Below are positions 1-5,727 of a stretch of DNA of 6,112 nucleotides, one piece after another. The translations under genes and the position numbers were made by a program. How positions within the stretch are numbered: position 1 is the stretch's first letter; each line of letters opens with the position of its first letter. The notes beneath the pieces were generated by a model that ran no database searches, was not told where the DNA came from, and saw nothing but the letters and a program-made list of their open reading frames with translations. The DNA comes from a bacterium (GTDB taxonomy: Bacteria > CG03): the NCBI GenBank assembly GCA_013791675.1, contig VMTI01000216.1:1-6112 (forward strand), read 5' to 3'.

Positions 1-194
1 TCTTTTGTCGTGGCAACTTCGGGCGGCCAGTTACAGTAGTTTGTTATGCCGTAAAGTTTTTTATCGGCGCCAATGGCGTAGATTATTTCTGTGATGGCAG
101 GCGATAGCGATACAACTCTTATGCCTTCCGGCCGATCTCGGCGTGCGCATCCGGAAACGAGGATAAAAGCTGATAAAAAAATTAATATTCGCAT
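1..194 (-). CDS. BtuF-like ABC transporter substrate-binding lipoprotein (5' part only)
   Basis: Reading the minus strand from the ATG at 194-192 gives 64 codons with no stop before the window edge, so only the N-terminus is present. Residues 1-16 form a lipoprotein signal peptide: a hydrophobic stretch ending in VSGC, which fits the lipobox, with Cys16 the expected lipidated residue. Residues 25-60 include RVVSLSPAITEIIYAIGA and GITNYCNWPPEV, the hallmark start of the periplasmic-binding domain of BtuF/FhuD-type proteins, which capture vitamin B12, heme or iron-siderophores for an ABC importer. The cobalamin riboswitch immediately upstream favours B12 or a related corrinoid as substrate. The only SD-like bases (AAAGG, 211-207) lie inside the terminator hairpin, 12 nt before the ATG. 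Family assignment is strong. The exact substrate is inferred from the riboswitch, and the rest of the gene and any permease or ATPase partners lie outside the window. Confidence 0.85.
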   Translation of the reverse strand, partial: MRILIFLSAFILVSGCARRDRPEGIRVVSLSPAITEIIYAIGADKKLYGITNYCNWPPEVATTK

Positions 195-220
195 AAAAAA
201 AACCGGCCTTTGCAGGCCGG
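195..220 (-). terminator. Intrinsic terminator: expression platform of the cobalamin riboswitch
   Basis: The minus strand reads CCGGCCT, a GCAA tetraloop (GNRA type), AGGCCGG, then eight Ts (202-195) that run straight into the lipoprotein ATG at 194. A perfect 7-bp GC-rich stem followed by T8 is a textbook rho-independent terminator. Its place between the B12 aptamer and the start codon makes it the regulatory terminator. It also covers the only SD-like bases (AAAGG), so it may block translation as well. The intervening segment 265-221 (including CTGATTATTTTCAG) presumably provides the alternative pairing, which was not resolved. Confidence 0.85.
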
Positions 221-265
221 CTCTAAAACTGAAAATAATCAGGACCTCCCGCGAAGCAAATTTTA

Positions 266-336
266 CATTCCGCAGGTGTTCGGGCTTTACCGTTGCGGGG
301 CAGCGGCTGAATTAAACAGCGCTTTCCCTGCGAATC
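266..336 (-). ncRNA. Cobalamin (B12) riboswitch aptamer, compact form
   Basis: On the minus strand the region contains the B12 aptamer signatures in the right order: GCAGGGAA (331-324), a small P3-like hairpin GCTG...CAGC, the conserved core GCTGCCCCGCAACGGTAA (304-287), and a closing AACACCTGCGG. The closing stem is visible directly: ATTCGCAGG (335-327) pairs with CCTGCGGAAT (276-267) with one bulge. It lies upstream of a B12-type binding lipoprotein and is followed by a terminator, which is the standard arrangement for repression by adenosylcobalamin or another cobalamin. The aptamer is short because little sequence separates the core from the closing strand, so the P5/P6 arm is minimal. 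A possible minus-strand -10 (TACACT, 347-342) would start the RNA almost at the first stem base, but no good -35 accompanies it. Which cobalamin form is bound cannot be told. Confidence 0.82.
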
Positions 337-360
337 AACATAGTGTACAAAAAAAAGGCG

Positions 361-404
361 CCGGAGGAAAGTCCCAAAGACCTGACCCCTTTCCATTTGA
401 CACA
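361..404. repeat. Possible REP-like repeat fragment
   Basis: The minus strand reads ATGGAAAGGGGTCAGGTC followed by TTTGGGACTTTCC, with GGAAA/TTTCC and GTC/GAC arms that can fold into a short imperfect hairpin. The word AAAGGGGTCAGGTC resembles, from memory, the conserved ends of REP-like elements mobilised by IS200-type (RAYT) transposases. A second AAAGGGG-containing word occurs on the minus strand near 2262-2240. No transposase is present, so this is a tentative call. Confidence 0.3.
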
Positions 405-425
405 ATAGAGGGGGGTTTGTAGAAT
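397..425 (+). promoter_or_regulatory. Sigma70-type promoter for the trpD operon
   Basis: A perfect -35 box TTGACA (397-402) is followed by exactly 17 bp and the -10 box TAGAAT (420-425), five of six matches to TATAAT. The expected transcription start is near 432, giving a leader of about 36 nt before the trpD SD and start. No trp leader peptide or attenuator fits in so short a leader. Confidence 0.75.
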
Positions 426-452
426 TTTTATAAGAAGCGCCGGAATCAGCGC

Positions 453-460
453 GGGGAGGT
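453..460 (+). promoter_or_regulatory. Shine-Dalgarno of trpD (decides the start)
   Basis: GGGGAGGT lies here. Its GGAGG core (455-459) is 8 nt from the ATG at 468, an optimal spacing, but only 2 nt from the ATG at 462, which is therefore unlikely to be used. Confidence 0.75.
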
Positions 461-467
461 TATGTTT

Positions 468-1514
468 ATGATCAGGGAAGCTATTATCAAACTTTGCGGC
501 GGGAACGATCTTCAAAGCAGTGAAACAGAGGCTGTTTTCAGGGAAATAATGGAAGGCACGGCGACACCGTCGCAAATGGCGGCGTTTTTGACGGCGCTGC
601 GGCTTAAAGGCGAGACTGTTGAGGAAATCACCGCGGCCGCGAAAATAATGCGCGAAAAAATGATAAAAATTAATGTCCGCGCGGGGGTTGATATAGACAG
701 GGAAGAGATTAACGAGGACAGGGAAACGATAATTGACACCTGCGGAACAGGCGGGTCGGGCACCAACACATTCAATATTTCCACCACGAGCGCGTTTGTC
801 GTGGCGGGAGCGGGCATCAAGGTAGCCAAACACGGCAACCGTTCGGCTTCATCTCCCTGCGGCAGCGCGGATGTGCTTGAAAATCTGGGCGTGGACATAA
901 CGATGAGTCCTGAAAAGTCCGCCGAGTGCGTAAAAAAAATAGGCATCGGGTTTCTTTACGCGCCGCTTTTTCATCCTGCTATGAAAAATGTGGGCGCCAC
1001 AAGGAAAGAGATAGGCGTAAGGACAATTTTCAATATTCTCGGCCCTCTGGCCTCGCCCGCGGGGGTGAACGCACAGGTTCTGGGCGTGTATTCCGCGGAT
1101 TTGGTTGAGGTGATGGCAAATGTGCTGAACAACCTGAAAATGAAGAGGGCTTTTGTCGTGCACGGCCTGGACACGCTTGACGAGGTCACCATAACCGGAC
1201 CGACGCTTGTGGCCGAGGTGAAAAACGGGAAAGTGACGGTGAGCAAAATAAGGCCGGAGGATTTCGGCATGACCAGCCGCCATCCTAAAGAAATAGAAGG
1301 CGGAAGCGCTTCCGAAAACGCGAAGAAAATTATCGGTGTTTTAAGCGGCGAAAAAGGCGCATGCCGTGACATTGTTCTTCTTAATTCCGCTCTTGCCATT
1401 GTCTGCGCGGGGGGAGCGAAAACTATTAAAGAAGGAATTAAAGCCGCTGAAAAATCAATAGATTCAGGCGCCGCCATGGAAAAACTCCAGGAACTTAGAA
1501 AAATAAAAAAGTGA
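468..1514 (+). CDS. trpD: Anthranilate phosphoribosyltransferase
   Basis: Transfers the phosphoribosyl group of PRPP to anthranilate, the second committed step of tryptophan synthesis in the cytoplasm. From the ATG at 468 the protein has 348 residues, the normal family length. An N-terminal helical domain (about 1-70) precedes the nucleoside-phosphorylase-like catalytic domain. Visible signatures are the PRPP loop GTGGSGTNTFNIST (93-106), KHGNR (121-125), and the Mg-binding DEVT (238-241). The loop has Ser where most relatives have Asp (GTGGDG). I chose 468 over the in-frame ATG at 462 because of SD spacing and because MIREAI matches how family members begin. A strong promoter lies directly upstream. 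No other trp gene is nearby and the next gene is rdgB, so trpD is separated from the rest of the pathway at least within this window. Confidence 0.95.
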   Translation: MIREAIIKLCGGNDLQSSETEAVFREIMEGTATPSQMAAFLTALRLKGETVEEITAAAKIMREKMIKINVRAGVDIDREEINEDRETIIDTCGTGGSGTNTFNISTTSAFVVAGAGIKVAKHGNRSASSPCGSADVLENLGVDITMSPEKSAECVKKIGIGFLYAPLFHPAMKNVGATRKEIGVRTIFNILGPLASPAGVNAQVLGVYSADLVEVMANVLNNLKMKRAFVVHGLDTLDEVTITGPTLVAEVKNGKVTVSKIRPEDFGMTSRHPKEIEGGSASENAKKIIGVLSGEKGACRDIVLLNSALAIVCAGGAKTIKEGIKAAEKSIDSGAAMEKLQELRKIKK

Positions 1515-1529
1515 ACAATCGCTTATCCC

Positions 1530-1556
1530 CGACGGACGCCAGCCGCCGATTTTTTT
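1530..1556 (+). terminator. Weak intrinsic terminator or attenuator between trpD and rdgB
   Basis: CGACGG (1530-1535) and CCGCCG (1543-1548) can pair with one A-C mismatch around a 7-nt loop, and seven Ts follow (1550-1556). The stem is short and imperfect, so read-through into rdgB is likely. It may reduce rather than stop transcription. Confidence 0.35.
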
Positions 1557-1560
1557 AATT

Positions 1561-2241
1561 ATGAAAATTGTTCTTGCCACGGGGAACAGCGATAAAGTGA
1601 AGGAAATCAGAAATATTCTCAGGGACTGCGGCGCCGCGCTTATTTCTCTGGGCGAATTTCCGCCGATAGAAGTGGAAGAAGACGGCCTGACTTTTTTTGA
1701 AAACGCCAGAAAAAAAGCGTATGAAATATCCGTTCATACAGGGCTTCCCGCGCTTTCCGATGATTCGGGGCTTGTCGTGGACGCGCTTGGCGGCGCTCCG
1801 GGAATCTATTCGTCAAGATACGCCGGAAAAAAAGTCTCATACGGGGACAATGTGAGGAAACTGCTGTGTAAAATGAAACACTGCCGCTCCCGTAAAGCGG
1901 AGTTTGTCTGCGTGAGCGTTCTTTATTTTCCCGACGGCGCTATTTTTACATCGCGCGGCCGGCTCAAAGGAATAATCTCAAAAGAAGCTTCGGGAGACGG
2001 AGGTTTCGGTTATGATCCCGTTTTTTACATACCCGGAAAAAGAAAAACGCTTGCCGAAATGACGGACGATAAAAAGAATTTAATAAGTCACAGGGGCGAA
2101 GCTTTCCGGAAAATAGGAAAAATAATCAAACGCCTGACAGCCGGCGAAAAAGCCGAAACGTCCCGCCACGGCGAATGCGGCACTTCGTCCGAAGGAGCAG
2201 TGACGGACCCGCCGTCGAGTGCCGAAAACAGCGGCCAGTGA
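1561..2241 (+). CDS. rdgB: XTP/dITP pyrophosphatase (RdgB/HAM1 family)
   Basis: Hydrolyses non-canonical purine nucleotides (ITP, dITP, XTP) to monophosphates, keeping inosine and xanthine out of DNA and RNA. The 226-residue protein shows the family motifs in order: the N-terminal ATGNSDKVKEI (6-16), the substrate/metal region LSDDSGLVVDAL (65-76), GAPGIYSSRYAG (78-89), GDGGFGYDPVFYIP (145-158) and SHRGEAFRK (176-184). The first residues MKIVLATGN match family starts, so ATG 1561 is secure. However, the upstream bases are T-rich with no SD, so translation must begin by another route. Residues after about 195 form a polar tail of roughly 30 residues rich in Glu, Ser and Gly that exceeds the usual 195-205-residue length. 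The stop overlaps the GTG start of the next gene by 4 bases. Confidence 0.95.
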   Translation: MKIVLATGNSDKVKEIRNILRDCGAALISLGEFPPIEVEEDGLTFFENARKKAYEISVHTGLPALSDDSGLVVDALGGAPGIYSSRYAGKKVSYGDNVRKLLCKMKHCRSRKAEFVCVSVLYFPDGAIFTSRGRLKGIISKEASGDGGFGYDPVFYIPGKRKTLAEMTDDKKNLISHRGEAFRKIGKIIKRLTAGEKAETSRHGECGTSSEGAVTDPPSSAENSGQ

Positions 2242-3779
2242 AAAGAATTAAGGACGTCCCCTTTTTCTCTTCCTTTTTCTCCTTTTTCCGGAAAAGAATT
2301 AGAACCGTCACTGTTTTTTTTGTAGTGAGCGCTCATCTTTTCGCCTCGGGCGTTACGCTTACTGAGATAGCGGGAGATATTTTTAATTACCGTCTTGACG
2401 AGGCTTTCCGGAAAATACAGCTCTCCGCCAATCCCGGCGGACTTTCAGCTTTGAGGGATGAAGAAAAAGCTTATGCGCTCGCGCTTTATTTAATGCACAA
2501 AGGCCTTTACGGCGAAGCTCTGGATGAAATGACAAAATCGGGAGCGCCGGAAACGGATAAATGGAAAAATTATATTTCCGTCATGAAAGAAATAGCGGCC
2601 GGTTTTGAGGCCGAAAACATAGCAGGTTTCAATGTGCGGTTTTACAACCGCGATAAAGTGATGCTGCCTTATCTGCGGAAAGTTCTTCCGGAAATAAGCA
2701 GAGCAATGAAACGGATTTTTGGTTTCCGCCCCGGCGGAGTTGTTCTTGAGATTTATCCCGACAGAGAAAAATTTTTAAAGGCTTCAACGCTGAGCGAAGA
2801 CGAGCTTGAAAGATCCGGCACAGTAGCCATCGCGAAATTCGGGCGGCTTATGATACTCAGCCCCCGGCTTCTTCCTTACGGATACGCATGGCAGGATACT
2901 GTCTGCCATGAATACATACACCACATAATAGGCAATTTTACGGGAATGAACATTCCTCTGTATCTGAATGAGGGAATAGCCAGCACTTTTGAAATTCTGT
3001 GGAGAAAATCCGCGCCCGAACTTGAACCTTCGGTGAAGAGCGAGCTCGCCCGCGCGAAGGCGGACGGCTTTATAGCATTTGAAAAGTTTGAGAGAGGAAT
3101 GCCGTCACTTGAAAATCAGAAGGACGTGGCTCTGGCTTTCGCGGAAGTGAATTATCTTGTTTACGGCATGTACGCCGAGGGCGGTGCGAAAAAAATAAAA
3201 AAGTTCCTGGCCGGCTGCGGGGAATCGGGTTTTGAAAAAAGTTTCATCGCCAATTTTAGCGGCGTTGACGATTATATGGCTTCTTACTGGAGAAATGTAA
3301 AAAATAACGAGTGGGTATACAGCGGCTCGTCGCCGGATTTTATATTCTGGAAGGAAGACGACGATTTTCTGCCGTTATCCATAAAAGATTACATGAGGCT
3401 CGGCGACAGGTTGAGGATGACGGGAAAATACGCTCTGGCAATCGGGCAGTACGCCAAAGCGGAAAAACTTGAGCCGGGAAATGCTCTTGTGATGATTAAA
3501 ATCGCCAAGACTTACCGCTCGTCGGGAAACAGTGAAAAAGCCGGAGAATATTTCGCGAAAGCCGCGCTCGTTTCGCCGGACGATTTCGTGTGCCTCGTCT
3601 CCCGCGCCGATTTTTTTATAGAGGAAGGAAAATATGCCGAAGGCGCTTCTCTGATTCTCAAAGCCCTTGAGCGTAATCCTTTTTACAAAAAGGGATATGA
3701 AGAGCTTCATAAAATATATCTGAAAACCGGTCAAAAGAAAGAAGCCGCTCGGTGCGCCGCTCTTATGGAAATGCTGTGA
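2238..3779 (+). CDS. Exported gluzincin-type metallopeptidase-like protein with C-terminal TPR repeats
   Basis: Using the GTG at 2238, which overlaps the rdgB stop as GTGA, the product has 513 residues. An ATG at 2175 is in frame but would overlap rdgB by 67 bases. A signal peptide-like core, RIRTVTVFFVVSAHLFASG (20-38), indicates export, although about 18 unusual residues precede it. Residues 224-229 are HEYIHH, a zinc-binding HExxH motif, followed by LNEGIAS with Glu245 as the likely third ligand. This is the gluzincin (peptidase MA-like) pattern, and the active-site residues look intact. From about 381 to the end lie three or so TPR units (for example GKYALAIGQYAKAEKLEPGN), a protein-interaction scaffold. 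The substrate is unknown. No SD is visible, so coupling to rdgB is likely. The stop overlaps the next gene's GTG. The family-level call is firm, but peptidase activity is inferred. Confidence 0.8.
   Translation: MKRIKDVPFFSSFFSFFRKRIRTVTVFFVVSAHLFASGVTLTEIAGDIFNYRLDEAFRKIQLSANPGGLSALRDEEKAYALALYLMHKGLYGEALDEMTKSGAPETDKWKNYISVMKEIAAGFEAENIAGFNVRFYNRDKVMLPYLRKVLPEISRAMKRIFGFRPGGVVLEIYPDREKFLKASTLSEDELERSGTVAIAKFGRLMILSPRLLPYGYAWQDTVCHEYIHHIIGNFTGMNIPLYLNEGIASTFEILWRKSAPELEPSVKSELARAKADGFIAFEKFERGMPSLENQKDVALAFAEVNYLVYGMYAEGGAKKIKKFLAGCGESGFEKSFIANFSGVDDYMASYWRNVKNNEWVYSGSSPDFIFWKEDDDFLPLSIKDYMRLGDRLRMTGKYALAIGQYAKAEKLEPGNALVMIKIAKTYRSSGNSEKAGEYFAKAALVSPDDFVCLVSRADFFIEEGKYAEGASLILKALERNPFYKKGYEELHKIYLKTGQKKEAARCAALMEML
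2240..2309 (+). repeat. 19-bp imperfect direct repeats bounding a 51-bp pyrimidine-rich insertion
   Basis: GAAAAGAATTAAGGACGTC (2240-2258) recurs as GAAAAGAATTAGAACCGTC (2291-2309), 15 of 19 identical, exactly 51 bp (17 codons) apart. The segment between is almost pure pyrimidine and encodes a Phe/Ser-rich stretch of the downstream protein. Read on the minus strand, the left copy follows AAAAGGGG, similar in style to the REP-like word at 361-404. Confidence 0.5.
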
Positions 3780-5506
3780 TTAAAAAAAACGCTTCCGATA
3801 TAGCGAAAATTGTTCCTGATTATTCAGGCGGTGAAGCGTACATTGTAAACGAAGAAGAACTCACGCGCATAAAAGAACGTTCGGCGCTGTCGGGGCTTCC
3901 GGGAAACATGGAAATAAAGCGCGCGCTGGAGGACAAATTCATCAACGGCCCACCCGGCGCCATGGTCGTTTACATGGACATAAACGGTTTCAAGCCGTAC
4001 AACGATAACTATGGTTTTATAAAAGGCGATAAAGTCATTAAAGAGCTTGCCGGATGTTTTGCCTCGTCGGTAAAAGGTTTTGCCGGGCATATAGGCGGCG
4101 ATGATTTCGCGGCGGTGATAGAGGATACCTCCTTTGATTCGCTTATGGCTGCGGTGATTCCTTTTTTTGAGAAGAAGCTTGAGGAATTTTACGACTCTTT
4201 GGATTACGAAAGAAAATGCATAATAACTTTTGACCGCTCACGCAGGAGAAGCCGCTATCCGCTCATGGGCCTGACGGTGGTCGGATTCGGCAAGATCCGG
4301 GATTTTAAAACAGCCGACAGCGTCGGTGAATTCGCGGCGGAGCTTAAAGGAGCCGCAAAACTTAAATCGGAAAAGTATATGGGCAATTCCATTGTTTTTA
4401 AATATGCCGGTTCTTCGCTGACACCGCTGGAAGACATAATATGCGATGAGAAAATCCCGCTGCAAATACGCCGCGGCGCTGTTGAGGCGCTGGGCGAGGG
4501 CGGGGATTTTTCATACGGGGGGATACTCGTTAAAATACTCGGAGAAGACATTGAAATGCTTTTAAAAAAAAGCGCTTTATACGCTCTCGGCAGGCTCGGA
4601 TTAAAAGAAACAGCTCCTGACGTAGCCAAATTTCTCAGGCATACTTCAGCGCATCTGAGAATGCGCTCCTCGGAAGCCCTCGGCGAAATGGGGTTGCCCC
4701 AATATGCTGAAAGTGTTGCCGCGCTTTTGGATGATAAAAATTATTTTGTCAGAAAAGCCGCTGTTCTGGCGCTCGGAAAACTGGCGGATTCAGCCTGGTG
4801 CGGACTTCTCAAAAACAAACTGAACGACGGAGGCGCTAATTACAGGCGTGTCAGCGACGAGGCGTTTATTTCTCTTGCCATGCTCGGGGACAAAGACACG
4901 CTTGAAAGCCTGCCGGTGTTTATAAACAATGATACCGTAGGTATGGATTTGAGGGTGCGGGCTTTGAGAATAATGAGGGAGCTTGAAAATTATCCCGGAG
5001 GCGCTCTTGTTCTGAAAAATATGGAAATGAAAAGTTCCGTAATAAAAGCGGAATGTCTGGAGGCCGTAGCTGACCTTCTGCGCCGGGGCGCGCTGAAGCT
5101 TGACGAGGAAAAAGAAGAAGCCCTGTTTTCTCTTGTTTCCGATAAATCCGCCGGAGTGCGACGCGCTTTAGCTTTTTTTTGCGGCGAGTCGGCGGGAAAA
5201 TTTTCGGTCACAGCGCTAAACACGCTTATAAAAGATGTTTCTCCGGAAGTGCGGGGTTCCGCTGTCTCGGCGCTGGGAAAATTTCCCGGCAGGGGAGAGG
5301 ATATTCTGACTTTTTTTGATGATGTAAGCTCATTTGTCCGTTTCTCGGCGGTAAAAGCGCTGGTGGAAACGGATATGCCGGATTATATTTTAAGCCGAGC
5401 GGTGGAAAAACTGCGGCTGCTTCTGAAAGACCCGTCTCATGAAGTCGCCGAAGCCGCGTCCAAAACAATTTTAAGCATAATCCGCCGCAAAAAGGAAATT
5501 ATTTAA
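3776..5506 (+). CDS. GGDEF-like (GGDDF) domain fused to about ten HEAT repeats
   Basis: From GTG 3776, which overlaps the previous stop as GTGA and has a weak GGAA 5 nt upstream, the product has 576 residues; GTG 3752 is a less likely start. Residues 38-212 are a GGDEF fold: LSGLPGN (38-44), YMDINGFKPYNDNYGF (66-81), KGDKV, then GHIGGDDF (104-111) and AAKLKSEKYMGNSIVF near the end. GGDEF domains make cyclic di-GMP; here the signature is GGDDF, with Asp replacing the conserved Glu, and no RxxD inhibitory site precedes it. Activity is therefore uncertain and a GTP or c-di-GMP sensing role is possible. From about 227 to 570 roughly ten HEAT (PBS-lyase-like) repeats follow, seen as recurring VRxxAVxALG words such as FVRKAAVLALGKL. 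There is no signal peptide or membrane segment, so it should be cytoplasmic. Partners are unknown. The 3' end overlaps hicA, which is convergent, by 8 bp. Confidence 0.85.
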   Translation: MIKKNASDIAKIVPDYSGGEAYIVNEEELTRIKERSALSGLPGNMEIKRALEDKFINGPPGAMVVYMDINGFKPYNDNYGFIKGDKVIKELAGCFASSVKGFAGHIGGDDFAAVIEDTSFDSLMAAVIPFFEKKLEEFYDSLDYERKCIITFDRSRRRSRYPLMGLTVVGFGKIRDFKTADSVGEFAAELKGAAKLKSEKYMGNSIVFKYAGSSLTPLEDIICDEKIPLQIRRGAVEALGEGGDFSYGGILVKILGEDIEMLLKKSALYALGRLGLKETAPDVAKFLRHTSAHLRMRSSEALGEMGLPQYAESVAALLDDKNYFVRKAAVLALGKLADSAWCGLLKNKLNDGGANYRRVSDEAFISLAMLGDKDTLESLPVFINNDTVGMDLRVRALRIMRELENYPGGALVLKNMEMKSSVIKAECLEAVADLLRRGALKLDEEKEEALFSLVSDKSAGVRRALAFFCGESAGKFSVTALNTLIKDVSPEVRGSAVSALGKFPGRGEDILTFFDDVSSFVRFSAVKALVETDMPDYILSRAVEKLRLLLKDPSHEVAEAASKTILSIIRRKKEII

Positions 5507-5726
5507 GCAGTTTAAGAAATTGTTCGACTGTCAGGTGAGAGCGTTGGATTTCTCTTTTGAGTAAATAAGGCGCAAGCTCTTTGTGATCCGGAATAGACAA
5601 AATGGGATAACCGGGTTTGGGATTATACAGTATCATGTGGCTGCCCTCGCGGCGGGAAAGAATATATCCTATTTTGTGGAAAGCCTTAATGGCCTTGCGT
5701 CCGGAAATATTGACAAGTTTCCCCAA
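5499..5726 (-). CDS. hicA: HicA-type mRNA interferase toxin
   Basis: The 75-residue product matches the HicA/YcfA dsRBD-like toxin family, which degrades mRNA until neutralised by HicB. Its N-terminus MGKLVNISGRKAIKAFHKIG matches the usual HicA opening. GSHMILYNP (28-36) contains the catalytic His30, and HKELAPYLLKREI plus LTVEQFLKLL are the expected C-terminal helices. The length is normal and all key residues are present, so the toxin should be functional. The start codon is TTG, one base after the hicB stop (TAA-A-TTG), with no SD, so translation probably depends on ribosomes finishing hicB; this would keep toxin below antitoxin. The gene ends tail to tail within the last codons of the GGDDF-HEAT gene, the two stops sharing TTATTTAA. 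Confidence 0.9.
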   Translation of the reverse strand: MGKLVNISGRKAIKAFHKIGYILSRREGSHMILYNPKPGYPILSIPDHKELAPYLLKREIQRSHLTVEQFLKLLK

Positions 5727-5727
5727 T

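Noticed and set aside
342..370. Minus-strand promoter for the riboswitch (TACACT with TTTCCT)
   Set aside because: The -10 is plausible and well placed but the -35 matches only three of six bases, so it is mentioned under the riboswitch only.
91..422. Small plus-strand reading frames over the lipoprotein and riboswitch
   Set aside because: They lie antisense to the lipoprotein and aptamer, have no SD and show no recognisable protein.
462..467. ATG at 462 as trpD start
   Set aside because: It lies only 2 nt after the GGAGG core; ATG 468 has ideal 8-nt spacing and matches family N-termini.
2175..2237. ATG at 2175 as start of the gluzincin gene
   Set aside because: It would overlap rdgB by 67 bases and add charged residues before the signal peptide; GTG 2238 gives a four-base overlap like the next junction.
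2284..2295. Palindrome TTTTCCGGAAAA
   Set aside because: It lies inside coding sequence within the repeat-bounded segment, with no sign of function beyond its low complexity.
2198..2313. 9-bp inverted repeat CAGTGACGG/CCGTCACTG, possibly the ends of a small MITE
   Set aside because: With a 98-nt gap such a match is expected by chance in a window this size, and no target duplication flanks it.
3752..3775. GTG at 3752 as start of the GGDDF-HEAT gene
   Set aside because: It has no clear SD and a larger overlap; GTG 3776 repeats the GTGA arrangement and keeps the whole domain.
4460..5486. Repeated DNA words in the GGDDF-HEAT gene
   Set aside because: They reflect degenerate protein HEAT repeats, not a CRISPR or DNA repeat array; spacing and sequence vary.
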